Below, piece after piece: positions 6,163-13,107 of a stretch of 15,255 bases of DNA. A program made the translations under genes and the position numbers. Within the stretch, counting starts at the first letter, position 1. Each line of letters opens with the position of its first letter. Under the pieces are notes generated by a model, which was not told the DNA's origin, did no database searches, and worked only from the letters and a program-made list of their open reading frames with translations. Source of the stretch: Roseovarius sp. (GTDB lineage: Bacteria; Pseudomonadota; Alphaproteobacteria; Rhodobacterales; Rhodobacteraceae); contig JALQUE010000362.1 in NCBI GenBank assembly GCA_023260815.1, positions 1-15,255 of the forward strand. The letters are read 5' to 3'.

Positions 6163-6177
6163 GGTGACACCGTCACC
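6163..6177. promoter_or_regulatory. Dyad in the hmgA leader, possible operator
   Basis: GGTGACACCGTCACC is a perfect inverted repeat (GGTGAC, 3-base centre, GTCACC) located 33 bases before hmgA. Its size suits a dimeric repressor, and hmg operons are often repressed by IclR-type HmgR or by MarR/GntR-like proteins. It could also fold as an mRNA hairpin. No regulator gene is present in the window, so the assignment is inference. Confidence 0.4.
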
Positions 6178-6210
6178 CGAAAAACGCCAAAGACGGGAGG
6201 GCTGCACAGC

Positions 6211-7578
6211 ATGACGACCAAAGGCACCGATCCGAACACCGCCATCGGCCTGACCCGCGCACCGACGCCCGTAGGCCCCTCCCGAGGCTACATGCCCGGC
6301 TGGGGAAATGACTTCGAGACCGAGGCCCTGCCCGGCGCGCTGCCGCAAGGCATGAACAGCCCCCAGAAATGCGCCTACGGTCTTTACGGCGAGCAATTGT
6401 CCGGCACCGCCTTTACCGCAACCACGCCCGAACGGACCTGGTGTTACCGCATCCGTCCCTCGGTCCGGCATTCGGGCCGCTATCACCGGATCGACCTGCC
6501 CTATTGGAAAACCGCGCCGCATGTGGTGCCGGAGGTCATCAGCCTGGGGCAATATCGCTGGGATCCGGTGCCCCATGCCGACACATCTCTGACATGGCTG
6601 ACCGGGATGCGCACGATGACCACGGCGGGCGACGTGAACACGCAGGTGGGCATGGCCAGCCATATCTATCTGGTGACCGCCTCGATGCAGGACGCCTATT
6701 TCTACTCCGCCGACAGCGAACTGCTGGTGGTGCCACAGGACGGCCGCCTGCGGTTCTGCACCGAACTGGGCGTGATCGAGATCGCCCCGCAAGAGATCGC
6801 GGTGATCCCGCGTGGCCTGCTCTACCGGGTGGAGCTGATCGAAGGGCCGGCGCGCGGCTTTGTCTGCGAGAATTACGGCCAGACCTTCGATCTGCCGGGG
6901 CGCGGCCCGATCGGTGCCAATTGCATGGCCAACCGGCGCGACTTCAAGACGCCCGTCGCCGCCTTCGAGGACCGCGAGACACCATCGAGCGTGACGGTCA
7001 AATGGTGTGGCCAGTTCCACCAGACCCAGATCGGCCACAGCCCGCTGGATGTGGTGGCATGGCACGGCAATTATGCGCCCTGCAAATACGATCTGAACAC
7101 CTATTGCCCGGTTGGCGCGGTCCTGTTCGATCACCCCGATCCGTCGATCTTCACGCTGCTCACCGCACCCTCGGGCGTGCCGGGCACTGCCAATATCGAC
7201 TTCGTGCTGTTTCGCGACCGCTGGATGGTGGCCGAGAACACCTTCCGCCCACCCTGGTATCATCGCAACATCATGTCCGAACTGATGGGCAATATCCACG
7301 GCCAGTATGACGCCAAGCCGCAGGGCTTCGTCCCGGGCGGCATGAGCCTGCACAACATGATGCTGCCCCACGGACCCGACCGCGAGGCGTTTGAAAAAGC
7401 CTCGGCTGCGGATCTGGCGCCGCACAAGCTGCAGGACACGATGTCCTTCATGTTCGAAACCAGGTTCCCCCAACATCTTACCGCCTTCGCCGCGACCGAG
7501 GCGCCGTTGCAGGACGATTACATCGACTGCTGGGCCGATCTCGAAAAGAGGTTCGACGGCACCCCGGACCCGACATGA
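6211..7578 (+). CDS. hmgA: Homogentisate 1,2-dioxygenase
   Basis: This Fe(II) enzyme opens the ring of homogentisate with O2, giving maleylacetoacetate, in tyrosine and phenylalanine breakdown. The 455-residue length matches the family. Iron ligands align with those of the human enzyme at a constant +16 offset: His351 and Glu357 in RPPWYHRNIMSE, and His387 in MLPHGPD. The catalytic His308 lies in LFDHPDPSIF. The N-terminus (YMPGWGNDFETEALPGALP) and the strand VVPQDGRLRFCTELG are also typical. ATG 6211 follows GGGAGG at 10 bases; a long upstream in-frame extension is not family sequence. fahA starts 13 bases after its stop, so the two form an operon. Neither hpd nor a regulator is adjacent. 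Confidence 0.97.
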   Translation: MTTKGTDPNTAIGLTRAPTPVGPSRGYMPGWGNDFETEALPGALPQGMNSPQKCAYGLYGEQLSGTAFTATTPERTWCYRIRPSVRHSGRYHRIDLPYWKTAPHVVPEVISLGQYRWDPVPHADTSLTWLTGMRTMTTAGDVNTQVGMASHIYLVTASMQDAYFYSADSELLVVPQDGRLRFCTELGVIEIAPQEIAVIPRGLLYRVELIEGPARGFVCENYGQTFDLPGRGPIGANCMANRRDFKTPVAAFEDRETPSSVTVKWCGQFHQTQIGHSPLDVVAWHGNYAPCKYDLNTYCPVGAVLFDHPDPSIFTLLTAPSGVPGTANIDFVLFRDRWMVAENTFRPPWYHRNIMSELMGNIHGQYDAKPQGFVPGGMSLHNMMLPHGPDREAFEKASAADLAPHKLQDTMSFMFETRFPQHLTAFAATEAPLQDDYIDCWADLEKRFDGTPDPT

Positions 7579-7591
7579 AAGGCGGCACCCC

Positions 7592-8566
7592 ATGAAGCTG
7601 GCCAGCCTGCCCGACGGGTCGAACCGGGATGGCCGTCTGGTGATCGTCACGGACGATCTGACCACCTGCCGCCCGATCGAGGGGCTGTCGATGATCGCCA
7701 TGCTGGATGCCGCGATGCCGCCCGACCGGGTCGCCGCGCGCGCCGGCCCGCCGCAGCCGTTCGATCCGGCAAGCGCCCTGGCCCCGCTGCCGCGCGCGGC
7801 GCAGTTCCTTGATGGGTCGGCCTATGTCAACCATGTCGATCTGGTGCGGCGCGCGCGCGGCGCCGAGATGCCGGCGCGCTTCTGGACCGATCCGCTGATG
7901 TATCAGGGCGCGTCGCAATTCCTTGCGCCGCATGCGCCGATCACCGGCGATCCGGCATGGGGTCTCGATCTCGAGGCCGAGATCGCCGTCATCACCGCCG
8001 ATGTGCCGCAAGGCGTCACCCCGGATGACGGCGCCGCCGCGATCCGCCTGGTGATGCTGCTCAATGACATTTCGCTACGGCACCTCATTCCCGATGAACT
8101 GTCCAAGGGCTTTGGTTTTGTGCAGTCCAAACCGCTCAGTGCCTGTTCGCCGGTGGCGGTGACACCCGACGCCCTGCCCGGCTGGGATGGTCGCAAGCTG
8201 CATGGCGCGCTGAAGGTGGATCTGGGCGGTCAGCCCTTCGGGCGGGCCGATGCGGGCCGCGACATGACCTTCGATTTCGGTCAGCTTGTCGCCCATGCCG
8301 CCCACACCCGGCCCTTGGCGGCGGGCACGGTGATCGGCTCGGGCACAGTGTCGAACCGGGGGGGCGACGGGTCGGGCGATCCAGTGGCGCGGGGCGGCTG
8401 CGGGTATTCCTGCATCGCAGAACAGCGCATGGTCGAGACCATCCGCGACGGTGCGCCCGCCACGCCCTTTCTGCATCCCGGCGACCGCATCAGGATCTGG
8501 ATGGAGGACGCAACCGGGCAGTCCATCTTCGGCGCCATCGAACAGACGGTCGCGGCATGGCCCTAA
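7592..8566 (+). CDS. fahA: Fumarylacetoacetate hydrolase family protein (fumarylacetoacetase)
   Basis: The product should split fumarylacetoacetate into fumarate and acetoacetate, the last step of homogentisate breakdown. At 324 residues it is the shorter bacterial form with a small N-terminal domain, then the FAH catalytic fold from about residue 100. Seen are FWTDPLMYQGASQFL, the metal-site strand DLEAEIAVIT, VMLLNDISLR, GFGFVQSKPLSACSP, the SGTVSNRG loop and the late LHPGDRIRIWMED. Family members also act on other acylpyruvates, but pairing with hmgA points to fumarylacetoacetate. ATG 7592 follows AAAGG at 9 bases. No maleylacetoacetate isomerase lies between or beside the pair. The TAA stop shares bases with the stop of the convergent gene. 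Confidence 0.92.
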   Translation: MKLASLPDGSNRDGRLVIVTDDLTTCRPIEGLSMIAMLDAAMPPDRVAARAGPPQPFDPASALAPLPRAAQFLDGSAYVNHVDLVRRARGAEMPARFWTDPLMYQGASQFLAPHAPITGDPAWGLDLEAEIAVITADVPQGVTPDDGAAAIRLVMLLNDISLRHLIPDELSKGFGFVQSKPLSACSPVAVTPDALPGWDGRKLHGALKVDLGGQPFGRADAGRDMTFDFGQLVAHAAHTRPLAAGTVIGSGTVSNRGGDGSGDPVARGGCGYSCIAEQRMVETIRDGAPATPFLHPGDRIRIWMEDATGQSIFGAIEQTVAAWP

Positions 8567-9123
8567 CCCGCTTTCTGCCACTCCAGCACCGCGTCGATCG
8601 GCCAGACGAACATCAGGATGTTCAGCGCCAGACCATCGCGGACAAGCAGGGCCGTCAGCACCTCGAACCCCACCACCAGCGCGACGCAGGCCCAGACCGG
8701 CAGCACCCGCGCCAGCCAGAACCCCAGCAGCATGATCACGATATCCGACACCGAATTGACCACGCTGTCGCCGATATATTCGCCCGACACGGTGTTCGCC
8801 CGATAATACCCGATCACCGCATCGGTGTTTTCCAACACCTCCCATGCGCATTCCAGACCGGTCGCCAGCACCAGCCGCCAACCCACCGACAGCCGCGGCA
8901 CCACCGCCCAAAGCCCGGCATAGAACAACAGCCCATGCAGCAGATGGCTGGGCGTATACCAATCGGCCAGCTGCATATTGGCCTCGGCGCTGCCCACGGC
9001 GCCCCACAGATCGACATGCCCGCAAGGGCAGATCATCGCCCGGCCCATCGCCAACAGCATCGCGGCGGTGGCCAGGATCATCATCCCTGTGACAAGATAG
9101 GGCAGACGGGTGACGCGGGTCAT
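8563..9123 (-). CDS. UPF0314 (DUF2585) membrane protein
   Basis: This 186-residue protein matches the UPF0314 family of alphaproteobacterial membrane proteins, whose function is unknown. About five hydrophobic segments are visible: roughly residues 8-27, 61-76, 81-95, 126-139 and 142-160. Conserved polar residues sit between or inside them: CPCG (32-35), WYTPSHLLHG (55-64), ECAWEVLENT (91-100), YRANTVSGEYIGDSVVNSVSD, and a final NILMFVWPIDAV. Many Glu, His, Asn and Asp residues near membrane helices suggest an enzyme or binding site rather than a simple channel; that is inference. The start at 9123 (MTRVTRL) is preferred over one 12 codons upstream. It is convergent with fahA and divergent from the MBL gene. 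Confidence 0.87.
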   Translation of the reverse strand: MTRVTRLPYLVTGMMILATAAMLLAMGRAMICPCGHVDLWGAVGSAEANMQLADWYTPSHLLHGLLFYAGLWAVVPRLSVGWRLVLATGLECAWEVLENTDAVIGYYRANTVSGEYIGDSVVNSVSDIVIMLLGFWLARVLPVWACVALVVGFEVLTALLVRDGLALNILMFVWPIDAVLEWQKAG

Positions 9124-9164
9124 CTTTCCAGCACAGCACAGCGGTCCGCACCTGTCCATTGAAG

Positions 9165-9171
9165 AAAGGAG
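9165..9171 (+). promoter_or_regulatory. Ribosome binding site fixing the MBL-fold gene start
   Basis: AAAGGAG lies 8 bases before ATG 9180. The in-frame TTG at 9159 is upstream of this site and so is not the start. Confidence 0.65.
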
Positions 9172-9179
9172 CCGTCCTC

Positions 9180-10130
9180 ATGGCCAAGGCCTTTGCCTCG
9201 CAAGGCGACATGACCGACAAGACCATCAGCTTCACCGAGGTCGGCCGCGGCCTCTGGGCCTTCACCGCCGAGGGCGATCCCAATTCCGGCGTGATCATAG
9301 GCGATGACAGCGTGATGATCATCGAGGCACAGGCCACCCCACGCCTTGCCGCCAAGGTGATCGACAAAGTGCGCGAGGTCACAGACAAGCCGATCAGCCA
9401 TCTGGCGCTGACCCATTATCACGCGGTGCGGGTGCTGGGCGCGTCGGCCTTTGGCGCCGATCAGATCCTCATGTCCGACATGGCCCGCGCCATGGTCGCC
9501 GAACGCGGACAAGAGGACTGGGACAGCGAATTCCAGCGGTTCCCACGGCTTTTCGAAGGTCACGAAAGCATCCCCGGCCTGACCTGGCCCACCACCACCT
9601 TTTCGCGCTCCATGTCGGTCTATCTGGGCAATCGCCGGGTGGACCTGATGCATCTGGGCCGCGCCCATACCGCCGGCGATATCGTGATCCACGTGCTCGA
9701 CGAGAACGTGATGTTCACAGGCGACATCGTCGAATATCACTCGGCCTGCTATTGCGGCGACGGGCATTTCACTGAGTGGGGCGCGACGCTGGATGCGATC
9801 CGGCGCTTTGACGTGGACGCCATCGCCCCCGGTCGCGGCGACGCCCTGATGGGCCGCGAAATGGTGACCGCCGCAATCGAGAACACCCGCGATTTTCTGG
9901 ACAGCACCTATCGTCCCGCCGCCCGCATCGCCGCCCGTGGCGGCCCCTTGAAAGAGGCTTGGGACGCCGTGCGCGCCGAATGCGACCCGAAATTCTCGGA
10001 CTACGCGATCTACGAACACTGTCTGCCCTTCAACGTCGCCCGCGCCCATGACGAGGCGCGCGGCATCGACACCCCGCGCATCTGGACCGCCGAACGCGAC
10101 CTGCAGATGTGGGAGGCGCTTCAGGGATGA
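9180..10130 (+). CDS. MBL-fold metallo-hydrolase with an incomplete metal site
   Basis: The 316-residue product has the metallo-beta-lactamase fold of the COG0491 type. The first strands run through GRGLWAFTAEGDPNSGVIIGDDSVMIIEAQ. The usual HxHxDH loop reads THYHAVRVLG, keeping His79 and His81 but with Val83 and Arg84 where Asp and His are expected. The third ligand is present as His163 in AHTAGD, as is the bridging Asp182 in MFTGD. The last His is replaced by Arg219 in APGRGD. This leaves a full Zn1 site but not a Zn2 site. Conserved-looking blocks EYHSACYCGDGHFTEW and YAIYEHCLPFNVARA may shape the pocket. The substrate is unknown. AAAGGAG precedes the start. The stop overlaps the next gene (ATGA). 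Confidence 0.88.
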   Translation: MAKAFASQGDMTDKTISFTEVGRGLWAFTAEGDPNSGVIIGDDSVMIIEAQATPRLAAKVIDKVREVTDKPISHLALTHYHAVRVLGASAFGADQILMSDMARAMVAERGQEDWDSEFQRFPRLFEGHESIPGLTWPTTTFSRSMSVYLGNRRVDLMHLGRAHTAGDIVIHVLDENVMFTGDIVEYHSACYCGDGHFTEWGATLDAIRRFDVDAIAPGRGDALMGREMVTAAIENTRDFLDSTYRPAARIAARGGPLKEAWDAVRAECDPKFSDYAIYEHCLPFNVARAHDEARGIDTPRIWTAERDLQMWEALQG

Positions 10131-10402
10131 CCGAAACCTCCGCCCACCCCTATGTGATGATGGCGCGCAACAACGCATGCGCCGATGCGCGGCTTTACCA
10201 CGTGCTGTGCGATCTGCCCGACGGGGTGGTCTCCGCCCCGCGACCGGGGTTTTTCGCGTCCCTCAGCCAGACCATGACCCAGATCCACCATCGCGGACAG
10301 GCGCATGTGCACCTGCCTCATGCCGGGATCGCGCCCCCACAACTGGACGCGGTCCATCTGAATTTCGACCATCACGACAGCGCGGCGGAGGATCACCCAT
10401 GA
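10127..10402 (+). CDS. DinB-like protein, apparently internally deleted
   Basis: This 91-residue product reads like the two ends of a DinB/YfiT-fold protein joined without the middle. Residues 8-50 (PYVMMARNNACADARLY...FFASLSQTM) resemble the DinB first helices, typically MARYNAWANxRLY...FFGSLHGTLNH. Residues 54-79 (HHRGQAHVHLPHAGIAPPQLDAVHLN) resemble the last helix, typically NHQTHHRGQAHxxLxxAGxxPPxLD. A normal member is about 160-170 residues. Lost with the middle are the His of the first metal motif (Gln52 is near it) and the central helices; the HHRGQ motif remains. The reading frame is intact and the start overlaps the MBL stop, as the end does the next gene. It is either a decaying gene or a minimal remnant. 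The alignment is from memory. Confidence 0.7.
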   Translation: MTETSAHPYVMMARNNACADARLYHVLCDLPDGVVSAPRPGFFASLSQTMTQIHHRGQAHVHLPHAGIAPPQLDAVHLNFDHHDSAAEDHP

Positions 10403-10623
10403 GCAAATACGGACCAACCCGCGGCGAACTGCAGTTTCGCCTTGCCACCGGCATCATCGGGCTGGTCGGCCTGGCCGCTGTGGTGGCATGGCGCGGGATG
10501 CCCACCGGACCGGCCTTTTTCGAGATCATCCTGATCGGCGGCGCCTTCTTCGGGGGCACGGCGGTGCTCAGCTACCGGGCGCTGCGCCGGCTGGACCGCA
10601 CTCGCGACGACAAGGCCGGATGA
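10399..10623 (+). CDS. Small two-helix membrane protein
   Basis: The 74-residue product has two hydrophobic segments: about residues 15-31 (ATGIIGLVGLAAVVAWR) and 40-59 (FFEIILIGGAFFGGTAVLSY). They are joined by a short MPTGPA turn, and the C-terminus is basic (RALRRLDRTRDDKAG). Basic residues at the C-terminus suggest that both ends are cytoplasmic. I recognise no family. ATG 10399 overlaps the stop of the DinB-like gene (ATGA), so it belongs to the MBL-DinB transcript. It may be a membrane anchor or an unrelated passenger. The following gene is convergent, 40 bases on, with only a weak GCGCAG...CTGCGC hairpin (10631-10655) between them. Confidence 0.72.
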   Translation: MSKYGPTRGELQFRLATGIIGLVGLAAVVAWRGMPTGPAFFEIILIGGAFFGGTAVLSYRALRRLDRTRDDKAG

Positions 10624-10663
10624 TGCCGGGGCGCAGGCTGCATCTCCCTCTGCGCGGTTGCGA

Positions 10664-11233
10664 TCAGCCCTGTGGCTTGCGGCGCACCGCCAGCGACAGG
10701 GTCACGACGCCCGCAACCGTCAGGTCGATCCCAAGAAACAGCCCCAGCAGGCCAAGGGCCGCCCCGGGCAGGGCCACCACGATCACCGCCGCCAGAGCCA
10801 GCGACATCACCCCCGACGCCAGGATCCAGCCCCAGCCTTCCCGCGGGCGCAACCGCCAGCCGATCGCCACGCGCAACGCGCCCATGACCGCAAACAACAG
10901 CGCCACAAGGACGGTCAGCGTCAGCAGCCCGGCCAGTGGATTGACGATCAACGACACCGCCAGCAACACCACCGCCACGCCAAGCGCCCCCGCCAGCCAG
11001 CGGTCGCCTGATGCCTGCGTGCGGTCCGTCACCGCCAGCCACAGCTGCATCGCCCCGGCCAGCAAAAAGGCAGCCCCCGCAACGATTTCCACGGTCAACG
11101 AGGCCGCGAACGGGTTCAGAAACGCCGTGAAGCCGCCAAGCAGCATGATCGCGCCCAGCACGGCCAGCCCTTTCCAGCCCCAGTCGGGCGCCAGTCTTTC
11201 GGGCCGCGTGTCGGATGTCTCGGTTGGGAACAT
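10664..11233 (-). CDS. HdeD-family (DUF308) membrane protein
   Basis: The 189-residue product has six predicted transmembrane helices in three pairs, as in HdeD of E. coli, an acid-resistance membrane protein of unclear mechanism. The pattern is a hydrophilic N-terminus (MFPTETSDTRPERLAPDWGW), then helix pairs separated by short loops. These include LLGGFTAFLNPFAASLTVEIVAG, VSLIVNPLAGLLTL and LRVAIGWRLRPREGWGWILASGVMS, the last being the DUF308-typical basic-Trp loop before the third pair. AAAGGAGG lies 7 bases before ATG 11233 and fixes the start. It is transcribed against its neighbours and splits the probable aromatic gene group in two. The role here is unknown; stress tolerance is only a family-level guess. 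Confidence 0.85.
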   Translation of the reverse strand: MFPTETSDTRPERLAPDWGWKGLAVLGAIMLLGGFTAFLNPFAASLTVEIVAGAAFLLAGAMQLWLAVTDRTQASGDRWLAGALGVAVVLLAVSLIVNPLAGLLTLTVLVALLFAVMGALRVAIGWRLRPREGWGWILASGVMSLALAAVIVVALPGAALGLLGLFLGIDLTVAGVVTLSLAVRRKPQG

Positions 11234-11240
11234 GGTGCAT

Positions 11241-11248
11241 CCTCCTTT
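11241..11248 (-). promoter_or_regulatory. Strong ribosome binding site of the hdeD-like gene
   Basis: AAAGGAGG on the minus strand is a near-perfect anti-16S match, 7 bases before ATG 11233. It rules out a longer start at 11287. It is the strongest such site in the window, suggesting high translation. Confidence 0.7.
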
Positions 11249-11323
11249 CACGAATGATCCGCTCTGCCCTCCACCTGAGGATGGCACCTGCGGATTTCAA
11301 CCGTCCCCGGACACCCCACCCCG

Positions 11324-12916
11324 ATGACCCGCATCGCTCAGACACCGCTTTATCCCTATGCCCGCAGCCCGGATCAGGACGCGACCCAACCGCCCCGCCA
11401 CCCGGTCGTGATTATCGGGGCGGGGCCGGTGGGGCTGGCGGCCGCGATCGATCTGGGTCAGCAGGGCGTGCCGGTCGTGCTGCTGGATGACAATGACCGC
11501 CCGAGCGACGGGTCGCGCGCGATCTGTTTTTCCAAACGCACCCTCGAGATCGCCGACCGTCTGGGCCTTGGCGACCGGCTGGTCGACATGGGCGTGCGCT
11601 GGAACATCGGCAAGGTGTTCGTCGGGGATCGCCAGATCTATACCTTCGACCTTCTCCCCGAAGCGGGCCACAGCCGCCCGGCCTTCATCAACCTGCAGCA
11701 ATACCATCTGGAACACGCGCTGGTGGACCGTCTGCGCGCCTTGCAAGACGCGGGCGCGCAAGTAGATCTGCGGGGGGGCAACAGACTGACCCGCATCGAT
11801 GGCCACCCCGACCACACCGCCCTGAGCATCGACACCCCGGACGGCCCCTACCGGATCGAGGCCGACTGGTTGATCGCCTGCGATGGCGCAGGGTCCGCCT
11901 GCCGCGACATGCTGGGGCTGGGGTTCACCGGCCAGACATTCGAGGACAATTTCCTGATCGCCGACGTGACCATGCGCACCGAGATCCCGACCGAACGCTG
12001 GTTCTGGTTCGATCCGCCTTTCAACCCCGGCCAATCCGCGCTGCTGCACAAACAGCCCGACGGCATCTGGCGGATCGACCTGCACCTGGGCCGCGACATC
12101 GACCGCGAGGCAGAAATGCGCCCCGAAAACGTCATGCCCCGGATCACAGCAATGCTGGGGCCGGATGTGGCGTTCTCGCTGGAATGGGTCTCGATCTACC
12201 GGTTCCAGTGCCGCCGCATGTCGCGGTTCCGCCACGGACGGGTGATCTTTGCGGGCGACGCCGCCCATCAGGTCAGCCCCTTTGGCGCGCGCGGCGCAAA
12301 TTCAGGGCTGCAGGACGCGGACAACCTGTGCTGGAAACTGCGCATGGTTCTGGCTGGCGACGCGCCCGAAACGCTGCTCGACAGCTACGACACCGAGCGC
12401 GTGCAGGCAGCGGATGAAAACATTCTCCACTCCACCCGCGCGACCGAGTTCATCACCCCGAAATCCGCCATCAGCCGGACGTTCCGCGATGCCGTTCTGG
12501 ATCTGGGCGCGCGCCATGCCTTTGCCCGTCAGATGGTCAATTCCGGGCGCCTGTCCCAGCCCTGCATCCATGACGGATCGCCGCTCCACACCCCCGACGC
12601 CCTGACCGGCCCCGCCCGCAGCCACCCCGGCGCCGTCTGCCCCGATGCCCCTCTGGGCGATGGCTACCTGCTGGACCATCTGGGCCACGGGTTCACGCTT
12701 CTGGCGCTTGGGTCGGATGCCCCACGGCTGGAGGGCGTCGACCTGCTGGAGATGAGCGACGCACTCACCCCCGAGCTGCGCGCGCGCTTTCTGGGCGACG
12801 CGGCCCACGCGCTCTATCTCATACGCCCCGATCAGCATGTCGCGGCCCGCTGGCCGCGTGCCGATGCCGCCACTGTGCGGCAGGCCATTTCTCGTGCCAC
12901 AGGACACACATCATGA
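11324..12916 (+). CDS. FAD-dependent class A aromatic monooxygenase
   Basis: The 530-residue product is a group A flavoprotein hydroxylase of the MhpA/phenol-hydroxylase type. Order of motifs: Rossmann GxGxxG at residues 32-37 (IIGAGPVGLAAAIDL) followed by the acidic LLDDND strand end; RAICFSKRTLEI; the DG motif near Asp187 (ACDGAGSACR) for FAD and NADPH; and the GD motif at Asp312 (IFAGDAAHQVSPFGARGANSGLQD). A C-terminal thioredoxin-like domain spans about 400-530. Such enzymes use NAD(P)H and O2 to hydroxylate phenols or aromatic acids. The substrate is not readable. Being near hmgA suggests a route to homogentisate, for example from a hydroxyphenylacetate; that is inference. No clear Shine-Dalgarno precedes ATG 11324. 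The stop overlaps the DUF2783 gene (ATGA). Confidence 0.9.
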   Translation: MTRIAQTPLYPYARSPDQDATQPPRHPVVIIGAGPVGLAAAIDLGQQGVPVVLLDDNDRPSDGSRAICFSKRTLEIADRLGLGDRLVDMGVRWNIGKVFVGDRQIYTFDLLPEAGHSRPAFINLQQYHLEHALVDRLRALQDAGAQVDLRGGNRLTRIDGHPDHTALSIDTPDGPYRIEADWLIACDGAGSACRDMLGLGFTGQTFEDNFLIADVTMRTEIPTERWFWFDPPFNPGQSALLHKQPDGIWRIDLHLGRDIDREAEMRPENVMPRITAMLGPDVAFSLEWVSIYRFQCRRMSRFRHGRVIFAGDAAHQVSPFGARGANSGLQDADNLCWKLRMVLAGDAPETLLDSYDTERVQAADENILHSTRATEFITPKSAISRTFRDAVLDLGARHAFARQMVNSGRLSQPCIHDGSPLHTPDALTGPARSHPGAVCPDAPLGDGYLLDHLGHGFTLLALGSDAPRLEGVDLLEMSDALTPELRARFLGDAAHALYLIRPDQHVAARWPRADAATVRQAISRATGHTS

Positions 12917-13107
12917 CCGATCTCACCCTGGCGCCCAATCTTGACGCACCCGACGACACCTATGCCGATCTTCTGGCCGCGCATGACGGGCTGACCGAGG
13001 CGCAAAGCGCCGCGCTGAACGCCCGCCTCATCCTGATCCTCGCCAATCACATCGGCGACCGGCGGGTGATCCTGCAAGCGATCAAGGCGGCGAAATCCGT
13101 GGCTTAA
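12913..13107 (+). CDS. DUF2783 small protein
   Basis: The 64-residue product matches DUF2783: an acidic start (MTDLTLAPNLDAPDDTYADLL), then AHDGLTEAQSAALNARLILILANHIGDRRVI and a short basic helical tail. It is soluble and predicted helical, with no cysteine or signal sequence. The function is unknown. ATG 12913 overlaps the stop of the monooxygenase (ATGA), so the two are made together. I recall DUF2783 genes recurring beside FAD monooxygenases of this type, which would suggest an accessory or regulatory subunit; I could not check this. It ends 52 bases before the aldolase gene. Confidence 0.85.
   Translation: MTDLTLAPNLDAPDDTYADLLAAHDGLTEAQSAALNARLILILANHIGDRRVILQAIKAAKSVA

Noticed and set aside
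6130..7701. Long open frame of 523 codons on the minus strand across hmgA
   Set aside because: It is antisense to a certain homogentisate dioxygenase gene. High GC content makes such frames common, and its His/Gly/Arg-rich translation matches no family I know.
8075..9388. 437-codon minus-strand frame
   Set aside because: It crosses fahA, the UPF0314 gene and the MBL gene start in another frame, with a low-complexity Gly/Ala/Arg translation.
10624..10663. Terminator between the small membrane gene and the hdeD-like gene
   Set aside because: The GCGCAG...CTGCGC stem is 6 bp with a 13-base loop and no T-run on either strand.
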